The notes beneath the pieces are model-generated. The model saw nothing but the letters and a program-made list of their open reading frames with translations, was not told where the DNA came from and made no database searches. The position numbers and the translations under genes were made by a program. A stretch of 64,000 bases of DNA from Cytobacillus gottheilii (GTDB lineage: Bacteria > Bacillota > Bacilli > Bacillales > Cytobacillaceae), in NCBI RefSeq assembly GCF_001636345.1, contig NZ_KV440945.1:3367354-3431353 (forward strand), written 5' to 3'. Positions 27,028 to 36,267 of this stretch are shown piece by piece; the first letter of the stretch is position 1, and the number at the start of each line of letters is the position of its first letter.

Positions 27028-27389
27028 AAAATATGTGTTTTTCAGTAGTTTTACAATATCCTTGATAAATTATACATATTAAAGCCAGTAAAATTTAATT
27101 ATCAGTATTCAATCAGTTTCTGGTACTAAAAAGAAAATTATATATCTCCTTTAAATTAGCAGTCTATTCTCATCATGATTTAGAAATCACACAACGTAAT
27201 ATTGCTTAAAGACAAGGATTATAGATACAATCCTAAATTCATATTCATTGATAAAATCAGAGAAATTAAATTAAAGGTGATTGTATGTAACCTAATATTT
27301 AGAAAAAATGTAATTTTCCATGTATTAGTGTATACTAATCTACGGAAGTTAAAAATACACAATTTTACCGGTATAAGGAGTGCGATTCT

Positions 27390-27956
27390 GTGAAAGCGAA
27401 ATTATTTGTTGGACTTTTTATGATTTTACTATTGATAGGTTGTAACGAAGAAACAAATACGGCACCACAAAAAAATAGTGAACAGGAAATACTCGGAAAT
27501 AAGGAACAGGAACTAAGTGAGAATAAGGAACATATTATTTCTTTAGGAGAGGAATTTACATATAATAAACGCTTAGGTAGAGATGGTAATGTTAAAGCCA
27601 CATTAAAAGTAATGGTAGATAATGTTAGACTTGTTGATGGGGATGATGAGCGCTATGATTATATAGCAATGGATCTTTCTGTGGAAAATATTGGGGACAA
27701 AGAAGCGAATTTTTTATCATTAAATCAATGCAGAATTTATGATGGAAATGGTAAGGAAATAGTTCCACTTGCTTTTCAACCCAATTCTGAATATGATACT
27801 TATTCTCCAGCAGACCTTCGCCCAGGTGGTAAAAATGTGGGGACAGATGTAATTGCTGTTAATAAGGGAACTGGCGCTGATAATATTAAGGAAATCCTTT
27901 TTTCTGAAAATGATGGTGACTTTCCTGGAGATAAATTTGTAGTTAATGTTAAATAA
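27390..27956 (+). CDS. Lipoprotein with DUF4352-like domain
   Basis: 188 residues from a GTG at 27390 that follows AAGGAGTG. The signal peptide ends in the lipobox LLIGC (Cys 18). A Gln/Glu/Lys-rich linker comes next, then a beta-sandwich domain (IAMDLSVENIGDKEANFLSLNQCRIYDGNGKE) of the DUF4352 type found in extracellular lipoproteins of Gram-positives. First gene inside the left end of the element. Its role is unknown; surface exclusion or immunity of the element is possible but unsupported. The 390 bp between the att core and this gene hold no other convincing ORF. Confidence 0.75.
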   Translation: MKAKLFVGLFMILLLIGCNEETNTAPQKNSEQEILGNKEQELSENKEHIISLGEEFTYNKRLGRDGNVKATLKVMVDNVRLVDGDDERYDYIAMDLSVENIGDKEANFLSLNQCRIYDGNGKEIVPLAFQPNSEYDTYSPADLRPGGKNVGTDVIAVNKGTGADNIKEILFSENDGDFPGDKFVVNVK

Positions 27957-28044
27957 GGATTAAATTCAAAATATAACGGGGGAAATTTTAATCCTTTTCA
28001 ATAAAGAGTGCGTTAGTTTAATATTCAAATTCCAAAATAATGAC

Positions 28045-28083
28045 AAAAGGACTTAGTTCATAAAGCAAACTAAGTCCTTTTAT
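28045..28083. terminator. Terminator after the lipoprotein gene
   Basis: A long stem AAAAGGACTTAGTT/AACTAAGTCCTTTT, located between convergent genes. Confidence 0.85.
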
Positions 28084-28164
28084 AAGTCAAAATAATAGTT
28101 GTGATTGTAGTAACTGTTTAACTGTCACTATTTTGCTGTTGAAAATACTTTTTCAATTATTGTA

Positions 28165-28458
28165 CTACTGAACTGAAGAGTTTTGTTCTCCACTGGCTAA
28201 TCGTTTTTGTTTCATTAACAGCACTTTTGCAATTAATGAATGGATATCTTGATCTGTCTCTTTTACTTCACGGGATTGTTTGAATATCTTAATTGTTCCA
28301 TGACTACCTTCAAGCGTTTTTATTTCCTCAACTTGTTGGGTAATTGTCTTCTCTTTCTCTGGAATACAAGTATCTTTTATTTCAATCCCTCCCCTTGAAG
28401 CCACTATATGCGCTTCAAAGGGATTTATTTCTTGTAATGTTTTTGCTAGTTCATTCAT
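28165..28458 (-). CDS. Hypothetical protein beside the origin
   Basis: 97 residues from the ATG at 28458, with GGAGG upstream. The sequence is polar: SRGGIEIKDTCIPEKEKTITQQVEEIKTLEG, then a basic C-terminal helix SLIAKVLLMKQKRLASG. No family recognised. It lies downstream of the helicase gene on the same strand across the iteron region and shares with it a 19-bp operator-like upstream sequence. A replication accessory role is inferred from that context only. Confidence 0.6.
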   Translation of the reverse strand: MNELAKTLQEINPFEAHIVASRGGIEIKDTCIPEKEKTITQQVEEIKTLEGSHGTIKIFKQSREVKETDQDIHSLIAKVLLMKQKRLASGEQNSSVQ

Positions 28459-28494
28459 AACATATGCCTCCAATTGGAGACTATGTATATAGTG

Positions 28495-28513
28495 TTTTGA
28501 TGTAGTGTTTTGA
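28495..28513. promoter_or_regulatory. Operator-like 19-mer, copy 1
   Basis: TTTTGATGTAGTGTTTTGA lies 37 bp upstream of the hypothetical gene start. The same 19-mer with two changes occurs upstream of the helicase gene (30589-30607). Candidate site for the element repressor. Confidence 0.55.
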
Positions 28514-28579
28514 GATACGATAGTCTGTTTATTTTTATTATTGTAAAAAGTAATACGTTAAAAAGTTGAAATTCCTGTT

Positions 28580-28882
28580 AAAATGGGATTAATCCCACAT
28601 AGAATCTTCAAAACGGGATTATCTAAATTATTGATAATACTGGCTTCCCAATGAATATAATTAGTAATATCCTGAAAATCCTGTTTTACAAGACCATAAA
28701 AATAATATTTAAAATGGTTCAATAACTAATAACTAATAACTAATAACTAATAATTAATCTTCACGAAAAAAACGGGATTTAAAGGATTTAATTGTACAAA
28801 ACCAATTATATCAAGGGTTTATCTATCCATTATTAATTTCCAAAACGGGATTTCCCATGGATAAACGAGAGAAAGTGGGATG
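28580..28882. other. Iteron-like putative replication origin
   Basis: Direct copies of AAAACGGGATT lie at 28610, 28769 and 28842, with variants AAAATGGGATT at 28580 and GAAAGTGGGATG at 28871. The first variant overlaps a perfect palindrome TGGGATTAATCCCA. Between them, five tandem TAATAAC-type 7-mers (about 28719-28755) make a very AT-rich stretch like a DNA unwinding element. This lies right beside the SF3 helicase gene. The repeats are seen; origin function is inferred. Confidence 0.65.
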
Positions 28883-28908
28883 TAATCAACAACTCACTTT
28901 CTTCTCAG

Positions 28909-30558
28909 TTAGTTAACCTCTAGTAAATTAAATCTTTCATCTCTTAGTTTTTCTTTTAGTTCAGAATCTAATTTTGAATACCAATCAAATTCCAAAACTT
29001 TCGCTGGGTCAATCATAATTCCTTTCCAACCCTTGAATCTAGTTTTAGGAATACGAATATCACGGTCTTCACCTGTTTCAACCTTATAACGTTGACGTAT
29101 GATATTTGTTGTCTCACGCTTCCTTTTAGATTTTTGGTCTAATTCATTTAAACAATAGGCATTGTAAATATCCGTAAATAGCGATGGTGAAATATAAGCA
29201 CCTTCGTTAGTAACACACATATCTTCCACAAATGAAACAACACTGTCTGTTGACTTAGTAAATCTAGCACTACATTTCTTTATTTCTTCGCTTACAAAAA
29301 CCTTCATACCGTTATCCAATACATCTCCTAAAGAATTAATTGCTTTAGTGATAATATAATCAATATCAAATAAGAATATCTTATTTAGCAACAACTCGTC
29401 TTTTTCATGTTTTTGATAGTTTTTCTTAACATAGATGTAATTGATACGGTTACTAATAGAAGCGGATGCTTCATTCATGATAGGCGGTAAATTTGAAGCA
29501 AATACAAATGTCGCAGTATTAATTAACTCCGTTGCATTTTCATACAATCCACGGGTGTTAATCGGTTCCCCATCACAGAGACTTTTAAATTGACTTAAAT
29601 CTCCAATGGTTGATGGTGACATCTCCCCTGCCACATTTACTGTTTTCCCACGTAGCGTTACGACATACTCACTATTCTTTTTAGTAAGTTGTTCAAAAGA
29701 GGTTGCAACCATCATATCCCCTGAAAGAGGTAATGTGAACAATGATTTAAATAATACTGATTTTCCAGAATCTGAATCACCACTCATCAATAGATGTCCA
29801 TTTTTCACATTATACAAACTATACCCTAGACCTGCTATTTCCCAAATTGTTCTTCGGCTGTCTTGATCAGGAACTAGCGTTTCAAAAAAACTTTCAAAGA
29901 TAACAGATTTTTTACTATTATCATAGTTTCCTTTTAATTGTGAAAATGTAAATATAGATGGGGTATGTTCTATCAGTTTTCGCTCAACCGTATCAAACAA
30001 GCCATTCTTACAGTTAATGTATCGCACTTCCAGTGAAAGAATTTCTACTGGTGCAACTACTCTTTCATCCTTCATAATAGAATGTGTAATATATTTATCT
30101 AAAGTAGGGTTAAAAAGATCATAGCCATTTGGCAGTTCTTTTTTTATTAACATCCCTATTTTTTTTGGACTACTACGCTTGTAATATCCCTCTTCATAAA
30201 CATATAAAACATCTTCTACAACAAAAATGTGATATTTACTAAGGATATAATCTACTAGTAGATCCCTTTTAATATAAAGATTTTTTTTGCTATCACGGTC
30301 CATAAAAGGTGGTATATCTTCGAATTCAAAAGAATCCATACTAGGAATTTGATTTCTAATCTCCATCCACCCTTCAATTTTATGCTTTATCGCCCCCATT
30401 TTCTTTTCTTCCACCATTTTAAGAATCTCATTATTACTTAATTTACTAAGAAAAGTTCTATTATCCACCACTTCTAAAGTGCTGCAATCGTTCTTTTCTG
30501 TTTGTAATAATCCTAAATCCTCTGTTTTAAAGTTTTCCATTTGTTTTGTCTTTGTCAT
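28909..30558 (-). CDS. SF3 helicase / phage-plasmid primase-like protein
   Basis: 549 residues. A Walker A motif SGDSDSGKSVLF sits near residue 267, followed by a Walker B-like region and ETATFVFASNLPP (sensor-type motif) about 90 residues later. This is the layout of the D5/P4-type helicase domain used by phages and plasmids to open origins. The N-terminal 200 residues resemble the D5_N region; I see no intact primase active site. C-terminal part has a winged-helix look (RFKGWKGIMIDPAKVL). Start ATG follows GGGAGG. Likely initiates replication of the excised circle at the adjacent iterons. Confidence 0.8.
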   Translation of the reverse strand: MTKTKQMENFKTEDLGLLQTEKNDCSTLEVVDNRTFLSKLSNNEILKMVEEKKMGAIKHKIEGWMEIRNQIPSMDSFEFEDIPPFMDRDSKKNLYIKRDLLVDYILSKYHIFVVEDVLYVYEEGYYKRSSPKKIGMLIKKELPNGYDLFNPTLDKYITHSIMKDERVVAPVEILSLEVRYINCKNGLFDTVERKLIEHTPSIFTFSQLKGNYDNSKKSVIFESFFETLVPDQDSRRTIWEIAGLGYSLYNVKNGHLLMSGDSDSGKSVLFKSLFTLPLSGDMMVATSFEQLTKKNSEYVVTLRGKTVNVAGEMSPSTIGDLSQFKSLCDGEPINTRGLYENATELINTATFVFASNLPPIMNEASASISNRINYIYVKKNYQKHEKDELLLNKIFLFDIDYIITKAINSLGDVLDNGMKVFVSEEIKKCSARFTKSTDSVVSFVEDMCVTNEGAYISPSLFTDIYNAYCLNELDQKSKRKRETTNIIRQRYKVETGEDRDIRIPKTRFKGWKGIMIDPAKVLEFDWYSKLDSELKEKLRDERFNLLEVN

Positions 30559-30588
30559 TTTATATCCTCCCTTATTGGAAGGGATATA

Positions 30589-30607
30589 TTTTGATGTAGT
30601 ATTCTGA
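30589..30607. promoter_or_regulatory. Operator-like 19-mer, copy 2
   Basis: TTTTGATGTAGTATTCTGA, 17 of 19 positions shared with copy 1, 31 bp upstream of the helicase ATG. Confidence 0.55.
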
Positions 30608-30753
30608 TGGCACCCTTATTTTTTGAGACTAGATTTAACTAACCTCTGATATCATCATAGATGAATTTACACATCTTGTAAAGACCAAACAGATTTTTTA
30701 TTTTACAAAAACGACAAAACAGGATAGAATTGATAAAAAAAGGGGGAATTATT

Positions 30754-31458
30754 TTGAATAATGAAAGATTAATGATTGGTGATAGATTGAATCATCTATT
30801 GGATATTAACGGGATGGTTGATAAAGATAGACTCTTAGAAGAATTTGGCTTTGCAAAGTCTAGCCTTCAAAAATATCTTACTAACGTAAGACGCCCTTCG
30901 TTAGAAGACATTATTGATTTAGCAAACATCTTTAATACCTCTGTTGACTATTTGGTACAAAATACGGACTACCTTCTTGATACTTGGGATTATGAGTTTC
31001 TAGATGAATTTGAAGAGTTTGCAAAAGAAAAAGTTATTATGTATTTTAGTGATAGAAATAACTATACACTGACAAACCAAGAGACTAGGCATGTTCTTTT
31101 ATTCGGATTAGTGTTTAATACAATATGTAATGGGCGTACATTAGAAGATTTTAATGGTGAAGAAAAAGAGCAATTCATTGCGACAATTAATACTTTGGTT
31201 GAAATTTGCTTAAGTGTATTTGAAACACCAAAAAGCCCTAATTTTAATATTGCTGAACTTCAATTATTAAAAGAGAACATACAACTTTTTAACGATGGAG
31301 ATTATAATTTTACTAATGAGCATATTATTGATAATTTGGAGACAAATACACAATTAGAGAGGTCTGAAAAAATATCCTTACTAAAATCCTACTTACAGCA
31401 AAATATCGCCACAACACAGAGGGCAATCAATTTACTTACTGAACTAGAGGGAGAATAA
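30754..31458 (+). CDS. XRE-type helix-turn-helix repressor
   Basis: 234 residues from a TTG at 30754 that follows AGGGGGAA; an upstream ORF extension has no ribosome site. The N-terminal domain RLNHLLDINGMVDKDRLLEEFGFAKSSLQKYLTNVRRPSLEDIIDLANIFNTSVDYL is a Cro/CI-type helix-turn-helix. The C-terminal 150 residues are helical with no autoprotease motif. It is divergent from the helicase gene, as phage or ICE repressors usually are, and is the best candidate for binding the 19-bp operator-like sites. Confidence 0.8.
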   Translation: MNNERLMIGDRLNHLLDINGMVDKDRLLEEFGFAKSSLQKYLTNVRRPSLEDIIDLANIFNTSVDYLVQNTDYLLDTWDYEFLDEFEEFAKEKVIMYFSDRNNYTLTNQETRHVLLFGLVFNTICNGRTLEDFNGEEKEQFIATINTLVEICLSVFETPKSPNFNIAELQLLKENIQLFNDGDYNFTNEHIIDNLETNTQLERSEKISLLKSYLQQNIATTQRAINLLTELEGE

Positions 31459-31463
31459 ATAAA

Positions 31464-31508
31464 AGGCAAAACAGCGTTTATTTCATAGTATGCTGTTTTG
31501 CTTTTTTT
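31464..31508 (+). terminator. Terminator after the repressor gene
   Basis: Stem GCAAAACAGC/GCTGTTTTGC followed by TTTTTTT. Confidence 0.9.
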
Positions 31509-31526
31509 ATCATAGACATATTGAAA

Positions 31527-31865
31527 TCACTCAATGCTACACATATTTACTTTTGTTTTAACACTAATGAATAGTACAGTTTGTTTTTTCGGGCCAATAA
31601 AAAAATAATCCTTAATAGATAAACTATATATGCCGTTATTACCTAAAAAATCATTGGTACCATTCATTCTCATTAAAACTAACTTACCAAATCTAATAAC
31701 AAAAATATTTACCGGATTGCACTTGCGGGTTATAAAGATAATCGTATTATCTAATTCAGAAATTCCACTACCCTCACTTGTTAATGTAATATCTAATTCT
31801 AAATTTCCGTCTTCAAGATTTAAAATTTCACCTTCATATATCCCTTCTTCATTAAGATTGTGCAT
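31527..31865 (-). CDS. Hypothetical beta-rich small protein
   Basis: 112 residues from the ATG at 31865, with CAGGAG upstream. Alternating hydrophobic pattern (GEILNLEDGNLELDITLTSEGSG, NTIIFITRKCNPVNIFVIRFGKLVLM) suggests a beta-barrel or sandwich. No signal peptide and no recognised family. Cargo gene of the element between the repressor and a GNAT gene. Confidence 0.55.
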   Translation of the reverse strand: MHNLNEEGIYEGEILNLEDGNLELDITLTSEGSGISELDNTIIFITRKCNPVNIFVIRFGKLVLMRMNGTNDFLGNNGIYSLSIKDYFFIGPKKQTVLFISVKTKVNMCSIE

Positions 31866-32049
31866 AATAATCAACTCCTGTTAAGTTTCATTTACTGAAA
31901 ACTTAACGCGCATCTGAATCATCTTCAAGTTAACTTCACTAATATCTTGAAAAAAACCATATTTCGATGATTCCCTTGTTCAACTTTTTCCTCCGTTACT
32001 TTAAGTATTTATTTTCACAAACTTTCAAGATAGTTGATGAATCTTCAAA

Positions 32050-32086
32050 AAAACGTAGCACCATATTATTGATGCTACGCTTTTTG
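32050..32086. terminator. Bidirectional terminator
   Basis: Stem AAACGTAGCA/TGCTACGCTT with T tracts on both strands; serves the GNAT gene on the minus strand. Confidence 0.8.
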
Positions 32087-32130
32087 TATTTTATTCTTAA
32101 ATGACTATATAAATCTTTGAATGAATCTCT

Positions 32131-32541
32131 CTAACTTAACTTTGCAAATGCTACTAAAGAACCCTTATCGCAAGATTGGAAACCGTTCTTTTCATAAAAA
32201 TGTCTTACATCAGGGGCTTCTTCTGTTAATAAAACTTTTTGGCGAACATTTTTATATTTCTTCAGAACCTGTTGAAGCATTTGAGAAGCAATTCCTTGAT
32301 TTTGATACGCATTTAACACAAGAATATCTTGAATATAGATAATTGTTAATCCATCACCAATAATACGAATTAACCCAACTAATTCTTCACCATTCCAAGC
32401 AGATATAACTTCTAATGACTGTTCTATTGCCAGTTGAAGAACTTCTAAATCTTTTGTATAAGCATACCATTCTACATCATTATATAATCGTTCTAATTGT
32501 TCTCTATTTATATTTTTACTATTATTGAAATTTATCGTCAT
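32131..32541 (-). CDS. GNAT family N-acetyltransferase (element-borne)
   Basis: 136 residues. IIYIQDILVLNAYQNQGIASQMLQQVLKKY is the beta-4/acetyl-CoA loop of the family and DVRHFYEKNGFQSCDKGSLVAF its C-terminal strand pattern. The target is not known. It resembles common chromosomal GNAT enzymes of Bacillus more than phage proteins, so it may be host-derived cargo. GAGGAAAAA lies before the ATG. The 310 bp upstream show nothing else. Confidence 0.8.
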   Translation of the reverse strand: MTINFNNSKNINREQLERLYNDVEWYAYTKDLEVLQLAIEQSLEVISAWNGEELVGLIRIIGDGLTIIYIQDILVLNAYQNQGIASQMLQQVLKKYKNVRQKVLLTEEAPDVRHFYEKNGFQSCDKGSLVAFAKLS

Positions 32542-32850
32542 TCATTTTTCCTCCTCAAAATATATTAATTTGAAGAGTTGAACCATAATTTAACCACTGT
32601 CTAATACCTCCTTTCGATTTATTGCCGTAAATTATTATTTATTACTACTTCGACATAATTCATCATACTCCTACTTACTACCAATAAATTACTATATTGC
32701 TAACCCGCCCCATTAGTTGAAGAAGAGAATTATACTTTCTTATTTCAAAAAAGAGGTAGGAGATACCCCACTATTAGAATAAATTTGCAAATCTCAAATA
32801 GTTACAACTAACCAAATGCAATTACATGGTTTGGTTTAATTATAGTAAAT

Positions 32851-34368
32851 CTAGTCCTCAAATGGCTTATTGAATGACTTTGGCAATGATTCCATCATCC
32901 TTGATAAGATTTGATCACTTGAATTATTTCGACCCAATCTAGGGAAACCAGACTTTTTTAATCTTTGTTGTCTTTTTATTGGGTGTTCATATATAGTTGA
33001 TCCTTCCCATGCTTTATCTAAATATCCTTTAATGAACTTTTGAGTATCTTCATCTAGTTCTTCAAAATCTAAACTTCTTTCAACCCAAGACGTTACATGC
33101 ACCCTAAAACTATCAGTTATTTTTCTACCCCAAGATAATAGTCTTTCAGTTGCAAAAGCCACTGCGTATATATAAATATCTTCAGGAACACCTTTAACAT
33201 GAATATGTAAACGATTGAATATATCGTTCTCGTTTTCTCTCACATTTGCTGTTGTCATAAGTAATATCACGAGTTCCACCCTGAGTTTCTTATCAGATAT
33301 ATATAGGTTAAATGCAGCACTTTTCAATGCTTCTGACTCTGCTTCATTTGAGCATTTAACTATTAACTTTCTAAAGATATTTAAAACTTCACTTTCCAAA
33401 TCTTTAGGTATCAATGATTGATCCATTATTGCTCTAAACTTTGAACAAGCATCTTTAAATTCATCTCTATCAACTATTCTATCGAGGGACTCTATCTCCA
33501 ATGGAGATACCACTCTTTGTGTAGCAGGAACTAAAGGTCTAAAGATATCATTGATTTGTTGTTCATGTTTCTGCAGCATTGTTTGGGTAACAAACTCTTG
33601 TAAAAACTTCTCAAAGGCTTCTTGGTTAGTTTTACATTCAGGAAATTCAATTAATGGATTTATCAAATGAATTCCAAATTGATTACAGCGTTCTTCTATT
33701 TCCTTACTATGTTCATATACAAGCATATAAGATTTCGGCATTTTACCTTTAAAAACGTTTTGAATTTCCGTTAAAATTTCATGTATATTCTTGTCTCTTA
33801 AACTGTAACCAATAAAGAATAATCGCTTTGCCAATAAATCTGATTTCAATCTGATATTTAAGAAATGATCTGTATCTTGCATTCTTTTTTCATAATCTTG
33901 TTGCGAAAATACAACTGATTCTGGTAAAGACAAGTCCCCATGATATTTTATATACAAACGATCACCGGGCTTAGAATTCGAAAAGTCCTCAATAGACTTT
34001 ATAAGTTTAAATTTTCGTCCATACTTTTCAAAACATTTTTCCATAACGTTGTCTTGGTTTGTTGTATATATAACGCCCGTTCCAAGACTCATTACGGCTA
34101 AATGCGCATAGCCTAATTTGTCTGAGAAGTTCTCAATATAAAACCTTTGTTTCAAAAAGTCACACAACTGTTGTTTTGAATAACAATCAACGTATTTCTG
34201 TGCCACTTTTAAATGGTCTGTCTCCTCCGTATTTACTTCTTTTGCTAAAGCGGTAATAATTGAATCCCAATCATATTTTAATTGTGGTACAGAGCAACCT
34301 GAACCCAAGAAGGGTACAAGTTTATGGTCTGCTGCCATAAGCGATAATTCTTTAAGTATTTCAGACAT
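32851..34368 (-). CDS. SIR2-like domain protein, candidate antiphage effector
   Basis: 505 residues. The N-terminal 240 residues carry SIR2 motifs: LVPFLGSGCS (about 17-26), YTTNQDNVMEK (about 95), LYIKYHGDLSLP (about 135) with the catalytic-type histidine, and LFFIGYSLRDKNIHE (about 170). SIR2 domains in bacterial defence proteins hydrolyse NAD+ and cause abortive infection. The C-terminal 260 residues are helical and not recognised; they could sense phage. A membrane protein gene lies 95 bp upstream on the same strand. Role in defence is inferred from the domain and its mobile, defence-rich context. Confidence 0.8.
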   Translation of the reverse strand: MSEILKELSLMAADHKLVPFLGSGCSVPQLKYDWDSIITALAKEVNTEETDHLKVAQKYVDCYSKQQLCDFLKQRFYIENFSDKLGYAHLAVMSLGTGVIYTTNQDNVMEKCFEKYGRKFKLIKSIEDFSNSKPGDRLYIKYHGDLSLPESVVFSQQDYEKRMQDTDHFLNIRLKSDLLAKRLFFIGYSLRDKNIHEILTEIQNVFKGKMPKSYMLVYEHSKEIEERCNQFGIHLINPLIEFPECKTNQEAFEKFLQEFVTQTMLQKHEQQINDIFRPLVPATQRVVSPLEIESLDRIVDRDEFKDACSKFRAIMDQSLIPKDLESEVLNIFRKLIVKCSNEAESEALKSAAFNLYISDKKLRVELVILLMTTANVRENENDIFNRLHIHVKGVPEDIYIYAVAFATERLLSWGRKITDSFRVHVTSWVERSLDFEELDEDTQKFIKGYLDKAWEGSTIYEHPIKRQQRLKKSGFPRLGRNNSSDQILSRMMESLPKSFNKPFED

Positions 34369-34463
34369 CTCACCACATTCCTTTCATTTAATGGCTAAAT
34401 AATATTCCAATAGGATATTAAAAGTTTAATGAAACTTACCTCACTAATTCCCATTTCTTACTT

Positions 34464-35150
34464 CTACATATTGTTGAAAATCTCCATAAAAGGATTATAC
34501 CCTGTCACTATAGTAATAATTGAACTACCTAATCCTATCAATATTATTAGGAAGTTTATAAATTTAATTATGAAATTATTAGAAAAGCGATAGTAAGTAG
34601 TATATTTAATTAGTCCACTCCAATATAGAAGGAGAATTGGTATTTGTACAAAAAATTGAACACCCTCTCTTAACCAGATAAAAGGGTTTTTTAATTGTGT
34701 CCTAACATCTTCAAGTCTATTTTCTAACCTTCCTATGTATCTTAATAGCACATCATCAATCATTGTGAGGTAATTATGGACTATTTTATTCTGAAGGCTA
34801 TTATAACTTCTCATTGGGTCTCTTGCTTCATCTCTTAAAGTAGGAAGTGCATTTACGATAATCTGATATGTGTTATATTGAATGTTTGAAAACGGAGGAA
34901 TAAAACCCTTTGCAATTCCTAATTCCCCAACCTTGGCTTGCATTTTTGGACCTCTCATTGTTAGCCATTCATAGACTTGGTAATCCTCATTGTCTTTGAT
35001 TAGACTATTACCGTATTCACGAAACTTATTAAGGTACTCGTACGCTTCTTCTAAATTTTTTGATTGAGTACGACCAACACGAACAATCAAAGAAAAACCT
35101 ATTATCAATAACACTAAAAGCACAATAATATAGTTAATCAATCTTTTCAC
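34464..35150 (-). CDS. Membrane protein paired with the SIR2 protein
   Basis: 228 residues. One N-terminal helix (YIIVLLVLLIIGFSLIV), about 140 extracytoplasmic or cytoplasmic helical residues rich in charged positions, and two C-terminal helices (FFVQIPILLLYWSGLI and FINFLIILIGLGSSIITIV). I do not recognise the family. Same strand as the SIR2 gene, located upstream of it with a 95-bp gap that shows no terminator. It may be a sensor or anchoring partner of that protein, which is inference. Confidence 0.65.
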   Translation of the reverse strand: MKRLINYIIVLLVLLIIGFSLIVRVGRTQSKNLEEAYEYLNKFREYGNSLIKDNEDYQVYEWLTMRGPKMQAKVGELGIAKGFIPPFSNIQYNTYQIIVNALPTLRDEARDPMRSYNSLQNKIVHNYLTMIDDVLLRYIGRLENRLEDVRTQLKNPFIWLREGVQFFVQIPILLLYWSGLIKYTTYYRFSNNFIIKFINFLIILIGLGSSIITIVTGYNPFMEIFNNM

Positions 35151-35345
35151 CTCTATGACACAAATATATTGCTTAACAAAGTCAATTTTTATATTTTTAA
35201 CGGTGTCTTAAATTCCCAGACACCCCGTTCTTTATTAAATAACTTCAATAATTTGTAAAATTTTTCAGTTTAATTGTACCATAGATTATATAATAATACA
35301 CAACAAATACGAACATATATTCCGTATAACTACAGGAGGTTTCGA

Positions 35346-35891
35346 ATGAATTTATTTAATCAATTATTTAATAGAAATACTATTTCACCATTAATTCGAA
35401 GAAATGATATTGATTTTGAGGTAGAGTACCAGACAGAAATTTTAAAAAGTAGAGGATTTGAAATAATTTCAACCATAGCAAAGGGGAAGTATTCTTTAAT
35501 TCTATATAGACATTATTATGAAGAAACCCCTAAGGAAGAAGAAAAAATGATTTTCCTTGGAATAAGAATTATAACTAATAAAGGTATTCTACGTCCTGAT
35601 CCTGTCTTAAAAGCATTCTTTAATGAGGACTTTACTAATATTTCTCTAGCAGATATAGAGATTGAAGAGCATCTTACTAGTCATGGTTACGGAAGCATTC
35701 TTTTGAACACATTAATTAAAATTGCAAGAGAGAGGAATATAAATAGCATCACTGGCTGGATCTCCAAAGTTGATAGTGACCATCTCGAAAGATTAATTCA
35801 CTTCTACAAAAAACACCATTTCGCAGTTGTTTTATTTGAAGATAAAAGTGACAACTTGAGGATTGGTAATCTAGAATGGAAAAGCGTTTAA
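35346..35891 (+). CDS. GNAT-like acetyltransferase (element-borne)
   Basis: 181 residues from the ATG at 35346, which follows AGGAGG; the ORF extends further upstream without a ribosome site. The C-terminal half has GNAT features: IEIEEHLTSHGYGSILLNTLIKIARERNINSITGWIS, then LERLIHFYKKHHFAVVLFE. The N-terminal 70 residues are not recognisable. It is followed 16 bp later by an excisionase-like gene on the same strand, suggesting an operon. Confidence 0.7.
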   Translation: MNLFNQLFNRNTISPLIRRNDIDFEVEYQTEILKSRGFEIISTIAKGKYSLILYRHYYEETPKEEEKMIFLGIRIITNKGILRPDPVLKAFFNEDFTNISLADIEIEEHLTSHGYGSILLNTLIKIARERNINSITGWISKVDSDHLERLIHFYKKHHFAVVLFEDKSDNLRIGNLEWKSV

Positions 35892-35907
35892 TGGAGGAGG
35901 TAATTAT

Positions 35908-36228
35908 ATGAATGAACAGTTAAACAATCCTTCATTTGAATGCCTTCTGGAAATTATCATTAGAGATGAAATCTCCAATGTTATAAACAATTTGTTTAAC
36001 AATAAAGACGATTCGGCAAAGAAATATTTAACTATCAAAGAACTATCCTCATTAACTGGCATTGGTACTTCTATAATACGGCAATTAACACTATCAAGGG
36101 CCATGCCTCATAGGGAAGTTAAAACTCGAATAATTTTTGATAAAAATGAGATTCAAGAAACAATCGAGAATTATAAAAAATTTGGTTGGACTAATCCAGA
36201 TAATCATTGGGATGTAAAAAGCGTTTAG
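35908..36228 (+). CDS. Excisionase-like helix-turn-helix protein
   Basis: 106 residues, ATG preceded by GGAGG. After an N-terminal amphipathic segment it has a MerR/Xis-like winged helix: YLTIKELSSLTGIGTSIIRQLTLSRAMPHREVKTRIIFDKNEIQETIENY. This pattern matches the helix-turn-helix 17/excisionase family. In an element with a large serine recombinase it is a candidate recombination directionality factor or regulator. The next gene is a homologue with an internal stop. Confidence 0.75.
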   Translation: MNEQLNNPSFECLLEIIIRDEISNVINNLFNNKDDSAKKYLTIKELSSLTGIGTSIIRQLTLSRAMPHREVKTRIIFDKNEIQETIENYKKFGWTNPDNHWDVKSV

Positions 36229-36267
36229 GCTGAAATCGCTAATTTTCATAAAAAGGAGACACCGACT

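Noticed and set aside
27202-27393. 63-codon ORF near the left end of the element
   Set aside because: Basic, AT-driven composition, no ribosome site, and its end overlaps the start of the lipoprotein gene.
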